Shown piece after piece: positions 30,370-38,268 of a stretch of 64,000 bases of DNA. The translations under genes and the position numbers were made by a program. The notes beneath the pieces are model-generated. The model did not search any database. It was not told the DNA's origin and worked only from the letters and a program-made list of their open reading frames with translations. This stretch comes from Streptomyces sp. HPF1205 (lineage in GTDB: Bacteria > Actinomycetota > Actinomycetes > Streptomycetales > Streptomycetaceae), in the NCBI RefSeq assembly GCF_020400825.1, contig NZ_JAINVH010000003.1:248001-312000 (forward strand), in the 5' to 3' direction. How positions within the stretch are numbered: the stretch's first letter is position 1; each line of letters opens with the position of its first letter.

Positions 30370-30546
30370 GCCCGTTTCCCGTCTGTCGTATCCAGGCGTC
30401 GTGCCCACCGGTCGTGCGTGCCGCCGGCGGCAACCCGCGGCGCGCGGCGGGCCACCGACGCCCTGGACCGGAGCCCGGCGCTCCGGCTGCCCAGCGGCCC
30501 GTCAATCCGTGGACCGACATTCCCCCGACCGACATCCCGCCGACCG

Positions 30547-31584
30547 TCACTGCGCCGACTGGCGGCGCCTGCGCCGGGCAGCGTTGCGGACGCTCATCGC
30601 GATGACGCCGATGCCGACCACCACGGCCACGCCCACGACCTTGCCGCCGGACTTGGTCGTCTTGGTGTCCTTGGCCGAGTTCTCGGCCGGTCCCCGCGTC
30701 CCGTTGTGACCGCCGGCGGTCGCGGGGGACTGCCGTGCGACGTCGTCCGGCAGGTCGGCGCCCTTGAGGGGCTCGCGCCAGACCTCGCTGTCCGATCCCT
30801 CGCTGCCGAACATCAGGGCCCGGCCGTCGGTGGTGTAGGTGACGGACTCCCCCTGGGGCTGGAGGGGGACGTCGAGGCTGCCGATCTTCTGAGGGCGGCC
30901 GTTCACCCAGCGGTAGTCGGTGGCCCAGAGGTAGCCGCGCAGCACCAGGCGGGAGCCGTCGGGCGAGAAGGCGCCGTCGGTCACCCAGGGCACGTCGGCG
31001 ATGCGCCGGAAGACGTTCACGCCCTTGCTGCTCAGCCTGGTGGGGCCGGCGTAGAGGTGCCCGCCGTCCTCGTTCTTGCTGGCGATGTAGACCCGGCCGG
31101 TCCTGGGATGGACCATCAGGGCCTCGGCATTGCGGGGGCCGTCCTGGTAGCGGACGGTGTAGCGGGTGACGTCGACGGTCCGGTCACGCAACTGCCGGGG
31201 CTCGGGGAAGCGGTAGATCCAGACCTCGGACCAGGCGCCGTCGAGGTTGTCGCCGATGTCGCCGACGTAAAGGTCCCCGTCGGGGCCCAGCGAGATGGCC
31301 TCCACGTCGCGGGCGTGGATGCCCCGCATGGTCACCTTGGCGACGGTCTTCCCGGTGGCGGAGTCGACGGCGTAGACGTAGGGCCCGTCGCCGCTGTCGT
31401 CGTGTGTCCAGTACACCCCCGGGTGGATCCTGCTGGCGGCCAGGCCGCTGGACTCCTTGATCCGAGGGTCGGTCAGGGAGAAGGCCACCGAGGGCCCGCT
31501 GTCGGCGACGGCTTGGACGACCGGTCCGGCACAGGCCAGGGCGAGTGCCGCACAGGCGACCGCCGCGGGAGGATACGCACGCAT
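30547..31584 (-). CDS. Secreted beta-propeller-like protein with C-terminal membrane anchor
   Basis: 345 residues. A signal peptide (about 1-28) is followed by a repeat-rich beta region with HDDSGDGPYVYAVDS, GDIGDN and PRTGRVYIASKNE, typical of WD40/NHL-like propellers. A Thr/Lys/Gly linker leads to a C-terminal helix (VVGVAVVVGIGVIAMSV) and RRRRR tail, the layout of a surface protein held in the membrane. There is no sortase motif before the helix. Partner or ligand unknown. It is divergent from the SGNH hydrolase gene. Confidence 0.8.
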   Translation of the reverse strand: MRAYPPAAVACAALALACAGPVVQAVADSGPSVAFSLTDPRIKESSGLAASRIHPGVYWTHDDSGDGPYVYAVDSATGKTVAKVTMRGIHARDVEAISLGPDGDLYVGDIGDNLDGAWSEVWIYRFPEPRQLRDRTVDVTRYTVRYQDGPRNAEALMVHPRTGRVYIASKNEDGGHLYAGPTRLSSKGVNVFRRIADVPWVTDGAFSPDGSRLVLRGYLWATDYRWVNGRPQKIGSLDVPLQPQGESVTYTTDGRALMFGSEGSDSEVWREPLKGADLPDDVARQSPATAGGHNGTRGPAENSAKDTKTTKSGGKVVGVAVVVGIGVIAMSVRNAARRRRRQSAQ

Positions 31585-31631
31585 GTACCCCAGTCTCCCC
31601 GGTCGGGTGCGGATCGTGGATGATGCCCCGC

Positions 31632-32312
31632 ATGCGTTACCTCTTCGTCGGCGACTCGATGACCGTCGGTTCGGCCGGCGACTACACCTGGCGCTATCGG
31701 ATGTGGCGGCACCTGTGTGCGCTCGGTGAGCCGTTCCAGGTGGTGGGGCCGCGGGTCACGCTCTACGACAAGGCAGCGGACGCGGCGGTGTCGGCGGAAT
31801 ACGCCGACCCGGGATTTCCCCCGCACGCGCGACGCCATCTGGCGGGCTGGGGAGAGGGCTGGCTGCACATGGCACCGCTGATCGGTGACACGGTGCGCGA
31901 GCACCGGCCGGACGTGCTGCTGGTGTCGCTCGGCCTGATCGATCTCGGCTTCTACACCGACGCCGAGCAGACGGCGGTGAACGTCGAGCGCTTCATAGCC
32001 GAGGCGCGGGCGGCCGCCCCACGGGTGCGCATGGCGCTGCTGCCGGTGATCCCCAACACCAGGGCGGACCTCGACCCCGGGTTCGCCGACGAGTGCGCGC
32101 GGTTCAACACCGAGTTGGCGAAGGTGGTCGCCGACCACGACTCCCCCGCGTCGCCGCTGCTCCTCGCCTCCCGCCCCGAGGGCTACGACATCCTCCTCGA
32201 CACCTATGACGGCACCCACCCCAACTCCTCGGGGGAGCACAAGCTGGCGGCGGCGTTCGCGGACGCCATGCACCAGGCCTGGGGTATGGGGGCACCGTAC
32301 GCGGGCGGCTGA
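31632..32312 (+). CDS. SGNH/GDSL-family hydrolase
   Basis: A 226-residue esterase or lipase fold. Block I is at the very N-terminus (FVGDSMTVGS, catalytic Ser in GDS), a block III-like segment VSLGLIDLGF replaces the usual Asn of GxND, and Asp-x-x-His (DGTHPN) is near the C-terminus. No signal peptide, so it is probably cytosolic. ATGs at 31620, 31623 and 31632 are all in frame; I chose the last because the conserved fold starts there. Substrate unknown. Confidence 0.83.
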   Translation: MRYLFVGDSMTVGSAGDYTWRYRMWRHLCALGEPFQVVGPRVTLYDKAADAAVSAEYADPGFPPHARRHLAGWGEGWLHMAPLIGDTVREHRPDVLLVSLGLIDLGFYTDAEQTAVNVERFIAEARAAAPRVRMALLPVIPNTRADLDPGFADECARFNTELAKVVADHDSPASPLLLASRPEGYDILLDTYDGTHPNSSGEHKLAAAFADAMHQAWGMGAPYAGG

Positions 32313-32317
32313 CGAGC

Positions 32318-32361
32318 GGCCCCTCCCGGCCCTTCCCGGCCCTTCCCGGCCCTTCCCGGGG
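32318..32361. repeat. Four tandem CCCGGCCCTT repeats
   Basis: Four near-identical 10-base units directly after the SGNH hydrolase stop, ending in GGGGCCGCCGGGCC. It may serve as its terminator region. Confidence 0.6.
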
Positions 32362-32493
32362 CCGCCGGGCCGGCCCTGGCAGGGGCGGCGGCGAGGCCGG
32401 CCGGTCCCCGTCGATATCGTCCGGCACGGCACGGGCCGACGCCGGACGGGAGCCCTTGATTCGAGCGCACTCGAAGAGCTTGGCTTGGGTGCC

Positions 32494-33489
32494 ATGGAGT
32501 ACACACAGTTGGGCCGCACGGGCCTCAAGGTGAGCCGTCTGGTGCTGGGCACCATGAACTTCGGCCCGCAGACCGACGAGGCGGACAGCCACGCGATCAT
32601 GGACGCGGCGCTCGCCGCGGGGATCAACTTCTTCGACACCGCCAACGTGTACGGCTGGGGCCCGAACCGGGGCCGTACCGAGGAGATCATCGGCAGCTGG
32701 TTCGCCAAGGGTGGTGGGCGGCGCGACAAGACGGTGCTGGCCACGAAGGTCTACGCCGACATGGCCCCCGAGGGCGAGGCGTGGCCGAACTACGACCGGC
32801 TGTCCGCGGTGAACATCCGCCGGGCGGTCGAGGCGAGCCTGAAGCGGCTGGGCACGGACCACATCGACCTGTACCAGTTCCACCACGTGGACCGGGCCAC
32901 CCCGTGGGAGGAGATCTGGCAGGCGATCGACGTCCTGGTACAGCAGGGCAAGATCCTTTACGCCGGGTCGAGCAACTTCGCCGGCTGGCACATCGCCCGG
33001 GCCAACGAGGCGGCCGCACGGCGCGGCTCCCTCGGGCTGGTCTCCGAGCAGTGCCTGTACAACCTGGTCGAGCGGCGGGCGGAGATGGAGGTGATCCCGG
33101 CGGCGCAGGGCTACGGCCTCGGAGTGATCCCCTGGTCGCCGCTGCACGGGGGCCTGCTCGGCGGGGCGCTGCGCAAGCAGCGCGAGGGCGGCGGAGCCCG
33201 CTCGACCAGCGGCCGGTCGGCGGACTCCCTGAACTCGCAGGAGCAGCGCGACCAGATCCAGGCGTACGAGGACCTGTGCGACAAGCACGGTCTGCAGCCG
33301 GGTGACGTGGGCCTGGCCTGGCTGCTGACCCGGCCGGGGGTGACGGGGCCGATCGTGGGCCCGCGTACCCAGGAGCAGCTCGACTCGGCGCTGCGGGCGG
33401 TCGAGCTGGAGCTGTCGGCGGAGTTCCTGGCAGCGCTGGACGAGATCTTCCCCGGCCCGGGTCCCTCGCCGGAGGCGTTCGCCTGGTGA
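32494..33489 (+). CDS. Aldo/keto reductase
   Basis: A 331-residue NADPH-dependent reductase with a TIM-barrel fold. The catalytic tetrad segments are readable: FFDTANVYGWG (Asp and Tyr), VLATKVY (Lys) and DLYQFHHVDR (His). IVGPRTQEQLDSAL near 290 is the NADP-phosphate site. YTQLGRTGLKVSRLVLGTMNFG is the typical start. Substrates of this subgroup (oxidoreductase of the YajO/Gsp69 type) are varied carbonyls. It is followed after a palindrome by a tiny convergent gene. Confidence 0.93.
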   Translation: MEYTQLGRTGLKVSRLVLGTMNFGPQTDEADSHAIMDAALAAGINFFDTANVYGWGPNRGRTEEIIGSWFAKGGGRRDKTVLATKVYADMAPEGEAWPNYDRLSAVNIRRAVEASLKRLGTDHIDLYQFHHVDRATPWEEIWQAIDVLVQQGKILYAGSSNFAGWHIARANEAAARRGSLGLVSEQCLYNLVERRAEMEVIPAAQGYGLGVIPWSPLHGGLLGGALRKQREGGGARSTSGRSADSLNSQEQRDQIQAYEDLCDKHGLQPGDVGLAWLLTRPGVTGPIVGPRTQEQLDSALRAVELELSAEFLAALDEIFPGPGPSPEAFAW

Positions 33490-33494
33490 CGCGG

Positions 33495-33508
33495 GGGACC
33501 GCGGTCCC
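33495..33508. terminator. Palindrome after the aldo/keto reductase gene
   Basis: GGGACCGCGGTCCC, perfect 14 bp, 6 bases after the stop codon and before the convergent microprotein gene. Confidence 0.4.
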
Positions 33509-33523
33509 GTCTCGCCGCCGCGG

Positions 33524-33610
33524 TCAGCGGATCGCGGCGGCGACGACCACCACCACGATCATGAGTACGAAGGCGGCGGTCATCACGCGGGTACGGGTCT
33601 TGGGGTCCAC
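33524..33610 (-). CDS. 28-residue single-helix membrane microprotein
   Basis: A very short frame that starts MDPKTRTRVMTAAFV and ends in a Val/Ala helix closed by Arg. A basic N-terminus followed by about 17 hydrophobic residues indicates a single membrane helix with its N-terminus inside. The GTG start is preceded only by a weak GAAG. Codons keep strong third-position GC. I recall similar DPKTR-starting micropeptides in other Streptomyces at thpR. Function unknown. Confidence 0.55.
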   Translation of the reverse strand: MDPKTRTRVMTAAFVLMIVVVVVAAAIR

Positions 33611-33633
33611 GCTTCGAGGTTAACCGGCCCCGG

Positions 33634-34230
33634 TCACCGCTCCGGCAGGCGGGCCGCGGTGGCCGGCCCCAGCGGCCAGGACACGGCGCTCCGGTAGTGG
33701 GGCTGCTCGCCGGGGACGCCGGAGCGCGGCGGAATGCTGGCGACCAGGCTGAGGGTGCCGGCCGTCCAGGATGAGCCGCGGAAGTCCGCGAGGGCGTCGG
33801 CGAAAGGGCGCAGGCGGACGCGGGCGCCCTGCCGGGCCCGGGCCAGGGTCAGGTGGGCGTGGAAACCGTGCTCCTCGGCGGCGGGAGCGCCGGCCCGGCG
33901 AGCGGCGGCCCGTACCGAGTCGGCGAGGTGGCCCACGGCCGTGAGGTCGCCCTCGGCCCCCGCCCACAGCGTGCGGTCGCCGAACCGGCCGCCGCCGGCC
34001 AGCCGCAGCTCGTACGGGCCGTGCCGGCGGGCTGCCCTGGCCAGTCGCTCGTCGAGGTCGGGCCGGGTCTCCTCGGGAACCTCGCCGAGAAAGGCGAGGG
34101 TCAGGTGCCACCCCTCGCGCGCGGTCCAGCGCAGCGCGTCGGCGTCCGGAAGGCCGCGGACGCGCGTGAGCCCCGCGTCCAGTTCGGCGAGGGCGGCGGG
34201 GGGCGGCAGCAGGGCGACGAAGAGTCTCAT
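33634..34230 (-). CDS. thpR: RNA 2',3'-cyclic phosphodiesterase (2H family)
   Basis: A 198-residue LigT-type 2H phosphoesterase. The two catalytic H-x-T motifs are His42-Leu-Thr (HLTLAFLG) and His126-Leu-Thr (HAHLTLAR). It hydrolyses 2',3'-cyclic phosphates to 2'-phosphates on RNA. The ATG overlaps the stop of the upstream MFS gene by ATGA, so the two are translated together. No functional link between the two is known. Confidence 0.92.
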   Translation of the reverse strand: MRLFVALLPPPAALAELDAGLTRVRGLPDADALRWTAREGWHLTLAFLGEVPEETRPDLDERLARAARRHGPYELRLAGGGRFGDRTLWAGAEGDLTAVGHLADSVRAAARRAGAPAAEEHGFHAHLTLARARQGARVRLRPFADALADFRGSSWTAGTLSLVASIPPRSGVPGEQPHYRSAVSWPLGPATAARLPER

Positions 34231-35597
34231 GCGGCGGGGGTCAGCCGGGGGGCGGTGTCGTCGGGCGGCGTCGGGGTCGGATGGCGGGGCACAAAGGAGA
34301 TCATCGGCTGGTCCTTGGTCCTGCGCAGGTTGACCTTGACGCGCAGGTCCCCCGTCCGGGCCAGCACCACGCCGACGCCGACGGCCGCGGCGGCGGCGAT
34401 CAGGCCGCCGGACAGGAAGCCGATCCGGGCACCGTAGGTGTCGGTGACCCAGCCCATGATCGGGCCGCCGATGGGGGTGCCACCGACGAAGACCATCATG
34501 TACAGGCTCATCACCCGGCCGCGCATGGCGGGGTCGCTGGCGAGCTGGACGGTGGCGTTGGCGGTGGTGTTGAAGGTCAGGCCGAAGATGCCGATCGGCA
34601 CCAGCAGGGCCGCGAACATCCAGAACGCGGGAACGAGGGAGGCGGTGGCCTCCAGCAGGCCGAACAGCAGCGCGCCGCCGACCAGGACGCGCAGCCGGGT
34701 GCGGCTGCGGCGGGCGGCGAGCAGGGCGCCGAGCAGCGAGCCGGCCGCCATGAGGGTGTTGAGCAGGCCGTAGGTGCCCGCGCCGCTGTGGAAGACCTTG
34801 TTCACGAACGCGGACAGCCAGATCGGGAAGTTGAAGCCGAAGGTGCCGATGAAGCCGACGAGGACGATCGGCCAGATGAGTTCCGGCCTGGCTGCCACGT
34901 AGCGCAGTCCCTCGCGCAGTTGGCCCTTGGACCGCGGGGCGCGCTCGATGCGGTGCAGTTCCGAGGTGCGCATCAGCAGCAGGCCGGTGAGGGGGGCCAG
35001 GAAGGACAGGCCGTTGAGCAGGAAGGCCCAGCCGCTTCCCACGGCCGTGATCAGCACACCGGCGATGGCGGGGCCGACCAGGCGGGCGGCCTGGAAGTTG
35101 GCGGAGTTCAGGGAGACCGCGTTGCGGACGGAGGCGGGGCCGACCATCTCCACCACGAAGGTCTGCCGGGTGGGGTTGTCCACGACGGTGACGACGCCGA
35201 GCAGGAAGGCGACGGCGTAGACGTGCCAGACCTGGACGACACCGCTGAGGGTGAGGCCGGCCAGGCCCAGCCCGAGGACGCCGAGGGCGGACTGGGTGCA
35301 CAGCAGGATCTGCCGCTTGGGGTAGCGGTCGGCTATGACGCCGCCGTACAGGCCGAAGAGCAGCATCGGCAGGAACTGCAGGGCGGTGGTGATGCCCACG
35401 GCGAAGGAGGAGCCGGTGAGGCTGAGCACCAGCCAGTCCTGGGCTATTCGCGACATCCAGGTGCCGGTGTTGGACACGACGGCGCCGGTCGCGAAGAGCC
35501 GGTAGTTACGGAACCGGAGGGAGCTGAAGGTGCCCGCTCTCTGTTCCGCGGGGCGGTCAGGTTCGGTTGCGGCGGGTTTTCCGGCTGCCGAACTCAA
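34227..35597 (-). CDS. MFS transporter (MDR/EntS-like exporter)
   Basis: A 456-residue, 12-helix facilitator. LRFRNYRLFATGAVVSNTGTWM is the typical start of the enterobactin-exporter-like (EntS/MFS_3) group, and ADRYPKRQ is the loop 2-3 motif. It likely exports a small molecule or drug. The TTG start at 35597 is supported by AAGGAGG 10 bases upstream. A MarR repressor lies just upstream on the same strand, suggesting a drug-responsive MarR-MFS-thpR operon. Confidence 0.88.
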   Translation of the reverse strand: MSSAAGKPAATEPDRPAEQRAGTFSSLRFRNYRLFATGAVVSNTGTWMSRIAQDWLVLSLTGSSFAVGITTALQFLPMLLFGLYGGVIADRYPKRQILLCTQSALGVLGLGLAGLTLSGVVQVWHVYAVAFLLGVVTVVDNPTRQTFVVEMVGPASVRNAVSLNSANFQAARLVGPAIAGVLITAVGSGWAFLLNGLSFLAPLTGLLLMRTSELHRIERAPRSKGQLREGLRYVAARPELIWPIVLVGFIGTFGFNFPIWLSAFVNKVFHSGAGTYGLLNTLMAAGSLLGALLAARRSRTRLRVLVGGALLFGLLEATASLVPAFWMFAALLVPIGIFGLTFNTTANATVQLASDPAMRGRVMSLYMMVFVGGTPIGGPIMGWVTDTYGARIGFLSGGLIAAAAAVGVGVVLARTGDLRVKVNLRRTKDQPMISFVPRHPTPTPPDDTAPRLTPAA

Positions 35598-35675
35598 TCG
35601 GGTCTCGCCTCCTTGTCATCGGGGGTCACCGAGGGTCATCGGAGTCAACGGGGGTTATGAGGGCTTGCGGGCTCC

Positions 35676-35727
35676 GGGGTTCCAGGGCTTCGGGGTTTGG
35701 GGGTTGCGGGGCCTCGGGGTTTCGGGG
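35676..35727 (+). other. G-quadruplex-forming tract
   Basis: Seven runs of three to five G separated by 3-5 bases (GGGGTTCCAGGGCTTCGGGG and onward), on the strand opposite the MarR-MFS transcript, in the gap between the two genes. The transcript would be C-rich here. Confidence 0.65.
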
Positions 35728-35793
35728 CGGTTCGCCGGGCTTCCGGGACGCGGGCCCGCGGGGCCCAGCCGGGTGCGTCCGGTCGCGGGCCGG

Positions 35794-36228
35794 TCACAAG
35801 TGGGCGAGCCTCTCCAGGACGGGCGCTGCCTGGCGCAGTACGGCGAGATCGTCCTCCCCGAGGCCTTCGGCGAGGTGGGCCAGCCAGGCGTTGCGCTTCT
35901 CCCGGCTCTCGTCGAGCATCGCGGCGGCCTGCTCGGTGCTGCTCACCACGACCTGGCGCCGGTCGTCGGGATGCGGTTCCCGGCGGACCAGGCCCTTCGC
36001 CTCCAGCATCGCCACGATGCGGGTCATCGACGGGGGCTGGACGTGCTCTTTGCGAGCCAGCTCCCCCGGGGTGGCGGAGCCGCAGCGGGCCAGGGTGGCC
36101 AGCACCGACATCTCGGTCGGGCTGAGCGACTCGTCGACGCGCTGGTGGCGCAGCCGCCGCGACAGGCGCATCACGGCGCCCCGTAGCTCGCTGACGGCCG
36201 CGCGGTCGTCCTCGGACAGTTCGGTCAC
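35794..36228 (-). CDS. MarR family transcriptional regulator
   Basis: A 144-residue winged-helix repressor. LSPTEMSVLATLARCGSATPGELARKEHVQPPSMTRIVAMLEAKGLVRREPHPDDRRQ carries the helix-turn-helix and the wing with Asp and Arg-Arg contacts. The start is GTG. A palindrome sits 14-33 bases upstream of the start, as expected for autorepression. The downstream MFS gene is its likely target. Confidence 0.93.
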   Translation of the reverse strand: MTELSEDDRAAVSELRGAVMRLSRRLRHQRVDESLSPTEMSVLATLARCGSATPGELARKEHVQPPSMTRIVAMLEAKGLVRREPHPDDRRQVVVSSTEQAAAMLDESREKRNAWLAHLAEGLGEDDLAVLRQAAPVLERLAHL

Positions 36229-36241
36229 GATCTTTAGAATA

Positions 36242-36261
36242 CCTTATTACTTAGACTAAGG
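36242..36261. promoter_or_regulatory. MarR-type operator
   Basis: CCTTATTACTTAGACTAAGG: the core CTTAGACTAAG is a perfect palindrome (36250-36260) and CCTTA/TAAGG form the outer arms. It is one of the AT-richest sites in the window and lies directly before the marR gene. Confidence 0.65.
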
Positions 36262-36360
36262 ACAATTGGCCAAACGCGGACCGCCCGGATCTCACCCTTA
36301 CGTGTGAGGCGGGCGCGGAAAGCGGCACGCGCGGCCATCAGATGCGGAGACCGTGGGCTC

Positions 36361-36585
36361 ATGGCATCGAGAGTGCTCAGCCTCCGCATAGACGGAGATC
36401 TGTGGGACCGGATCCGCGAGCATGCCGCCAGGCGCGGGATGAGCGCGCAGGACTACGTGATCGGGACACTCGTGCGCGACGACTTCGACGAGCGGTTCAA
36501 GGCCGCCGTCGACGAGACCGAGCGGTTCTACGGCGGCCGGTACGACGACGAGGCCGCGGACCCACTGGAGCCCCGGCTGGGCTGA
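36361..36585 (+). CDS. Small ribbon-helix-helix-like protein
   Basis: 74 residues: ASRVLSLRIDGDLWDRIREHAARRGMS has the strand-helix-helix pattern of Arc/CopG-type DNA-binding or antitoxin proteins, followed by YVIGTLVRDDFDERF and an acidic tail. The ATG at 36361 is preceded by GGAG. No toxin gene is adjacent. Conserved solo forms occur in Streptomyces. It may be a small regulator. Confidence 0.75.
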   Translation: MASRVLSLRIDGDLWDRIREHAARRGMSAQDYVIGTLVRDDFDERFKAAVDETERFYGGRYDDEAADPLEPRLG

Positions 36586-36658
36586 CGCCGGGCCCGGCCG
36601 GAGGCCGATACCGGACCGGCCGATACCGGGCCCGAGCAGGTCCCCGTAGGCGCGGACC

Positions 36659-38065
36659 TCAGCCGGTGAGACGGTCGTCGCGGCCTTCGGCCCGGGCGGA
36701 AGCGGCGGGCCAGGGCGAAGGGCGGTCCTCCCGGCGGCGTCGGCGATGGTTCGCCGGCCGGCACGTACCCGCCTCGTCGGCCTGAGCGTCCGCGCCGCAG
36801 CCCGCGAGGGCGGCCAGGTGGTAGTGCTCGGGCAGCCGCAGTCCGGACAGGTCACGGCGGGCGCCTCGCCCGTCGGGCCCCGGCACCACATCGTGGACCG
36901 GCGCATCGGGGCCCGGCGCATCGCGGACCGGCGCATCGCGGACCGGCGCATCGGGGCCCGGCGCAGCGAAGCCCGGCGCATCGGGGCGCGGCGTGTCGGC
37001 GGTCAGCGCATCGAGACCGTCGAGCAGGGCTTCGCGCAGGTGGTTGCCGGTGACCAGGTGGGTCCGGTGGCCGGCGGCGTCGCGGACGTGGACGGCATGC
37101 GTGTTCTTGTAGTCCTGACCGGTCTGGTAGTGCGGCTCGAACACCAGGGTGACGCGGGTGCCGGAGGTCAGGACGACGTCGGCGAACCGGTAGCGCAGCT
37201 CGGAGCCGTACGGGATGTGCCCGCGGGCGATGCGGCGCCTGGCCAGGGGATAACGGAAGGAATCCCCGGCGATCCGGGGGAAGCCGATGCGGCCGCGTAC
37301 GGACGAGTACAGCTCGATCTCCGGCAGCCGCGGGCCTCCGCCGCCCACGACGCGCATTTCCGGGGTGACGAGAACGGGCGGAGTGCGCAGATAGCTCTCG
37401 TATTCGCCGGGCGGAAGGATGGCGCGGACAACGGCCAGCATATGCGGCCATTCATAGCCGGCGACTCCGTAATGGCTGTCGACGAAGCGGCCGCGGGCGA
37501 TGTCGCGTTCGCGGTTCTTGGTGAATTCCACCGTGACGCGCGCGATACGGCCACCGGGTTCGGAATCCGACACATCGCGCAGAACACGGGCGAAAAGGCG
37601 GACGGCGGGGCTGTGCGCGTATATGTCGTTGACCAGCACACGGGCCCGCGGGTGGGCGGTAAGGAGGCGGAGCAGGACCGGCAGGTCGCCCGGCGGGCAG
37701 GCGGGTTGCTCCAGCAGGACGCGCGCGGCCGGGTCCAGCCGCAGCAGGCGCCGTACCAGCGCGAGGCGAAGGGGCGTGGGTACGGCCACGATCCAGGCGT
37801 CCACACCGGCGGGGTCGTCCACCGCCGCGAGCCCGCCCACCGCGGCGGGATCCCCCACCTCGTCGGGCTCCCCCGCCGTCGCGCGATGGCCGGGCCGCGG
37901 CGGGCCGAACCCCGCGATCGGGACGGAGCCCGTGGGCGTGCCGGCGGTGGTGGGGACGGGAGGGTCGGCGGCCGAGCGGACCGTCAGGACGTCGTGGCCC
38001 TCGGCACGTAACAGCGCGGAACAGCGGGCACCGGCCGCGTCCAGCCCGACAACAGCGACTCTCAT
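36659..38065 (-). CDS. Gfo/Idh/MocA-like NAD(P)-dependent oxidoreductase
   Basis: 468 residues. A Rossmann start (MRVAVVGLDAAGARCSALLRAEGHDVL) and a mid-domain VLLEQPACPPGDLPVLLRLLTAHP resemble the EKP region of Gfo/Idh/MocA dehydrogenases, with EQP in place of EKP. The C-domain contains SHYGVAGYEWPHMLAVVRAI. Residues about 355-390 are a PDAP/RDAP repeat from a 15-bp DNA repeat, and the last 40 are Arg-rich. Substrate unknown, perhaps a sugar or cyclitol. GGGGGAAG precedes the ATG. Confidence 0.65.
   Translation of the reverse strand: MRVAVVGLDAAGARCSALLRAEGHDVLTVRSAADPPVPTTAGTPTGSVPIAGFGPPRPGHRATAGEPDEVGDPAAVGGLAAVDDPAGVDAWIVAVPTPLRLALVRRLLRLDPAARVLLEQPACPPGDLPVLLRLLTAHPRARVLVNDIYAHSPAVRLFARVLRDVSDSEPGGRIARVTVEFTKNRERDIARGRFVDSHYGVAGYEWPHMLAVVRAILPPGEYESYLRTPPVLVTPEMRVVGGGGPRLPEIELYSSVRGRIGFPRIAGDSFRYPLARRRIARGHIPYGSELRYRFADVVLTSGTRVTLVFEPHYQTGQDYKNTHAVHVRDAAGHRTHLVTGNHLREALLDGLDALTADTPRPDAPGFAAPGPDAPVRDAPVRDAPGPDAPVHDVVPGPDGRGARRDLSGLRLPEHYHLAALAGCGADAQADEAGTCRPANHRRRRREDRPSPWPAASARAEGRDDRLTG
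36894..36985. repeat. 15-bp tandem repeat inside the oxidoreductase gene
   Basis: Six copies of a GGACCGGCGCATCGG-like unit, in frame, giving the repeated DAP(V/G)(R/P)-type segment in the protein. Copy number is likely to vary between strains by slippage. Confidence 0.75.
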
Positions 38066-38268
38066 CGCGAATCACTTCCCCCGTGGAAGCAGGGGGAAGG
38101 ATTCCGGGGATGTCGCCCCGGGCCCCGTTCCCCCGCACTGCGCGCCGCGATCAGCGCGTTCAAGATGCGCCGCGCACATTACCAACCGGGCTCGGCGAAG
38201 AGGAGCCGGTCGTGATCCGAATCACAGCAGTGCGGAGGACTCGGGGTATTCCGACAGATAAATGCGGC

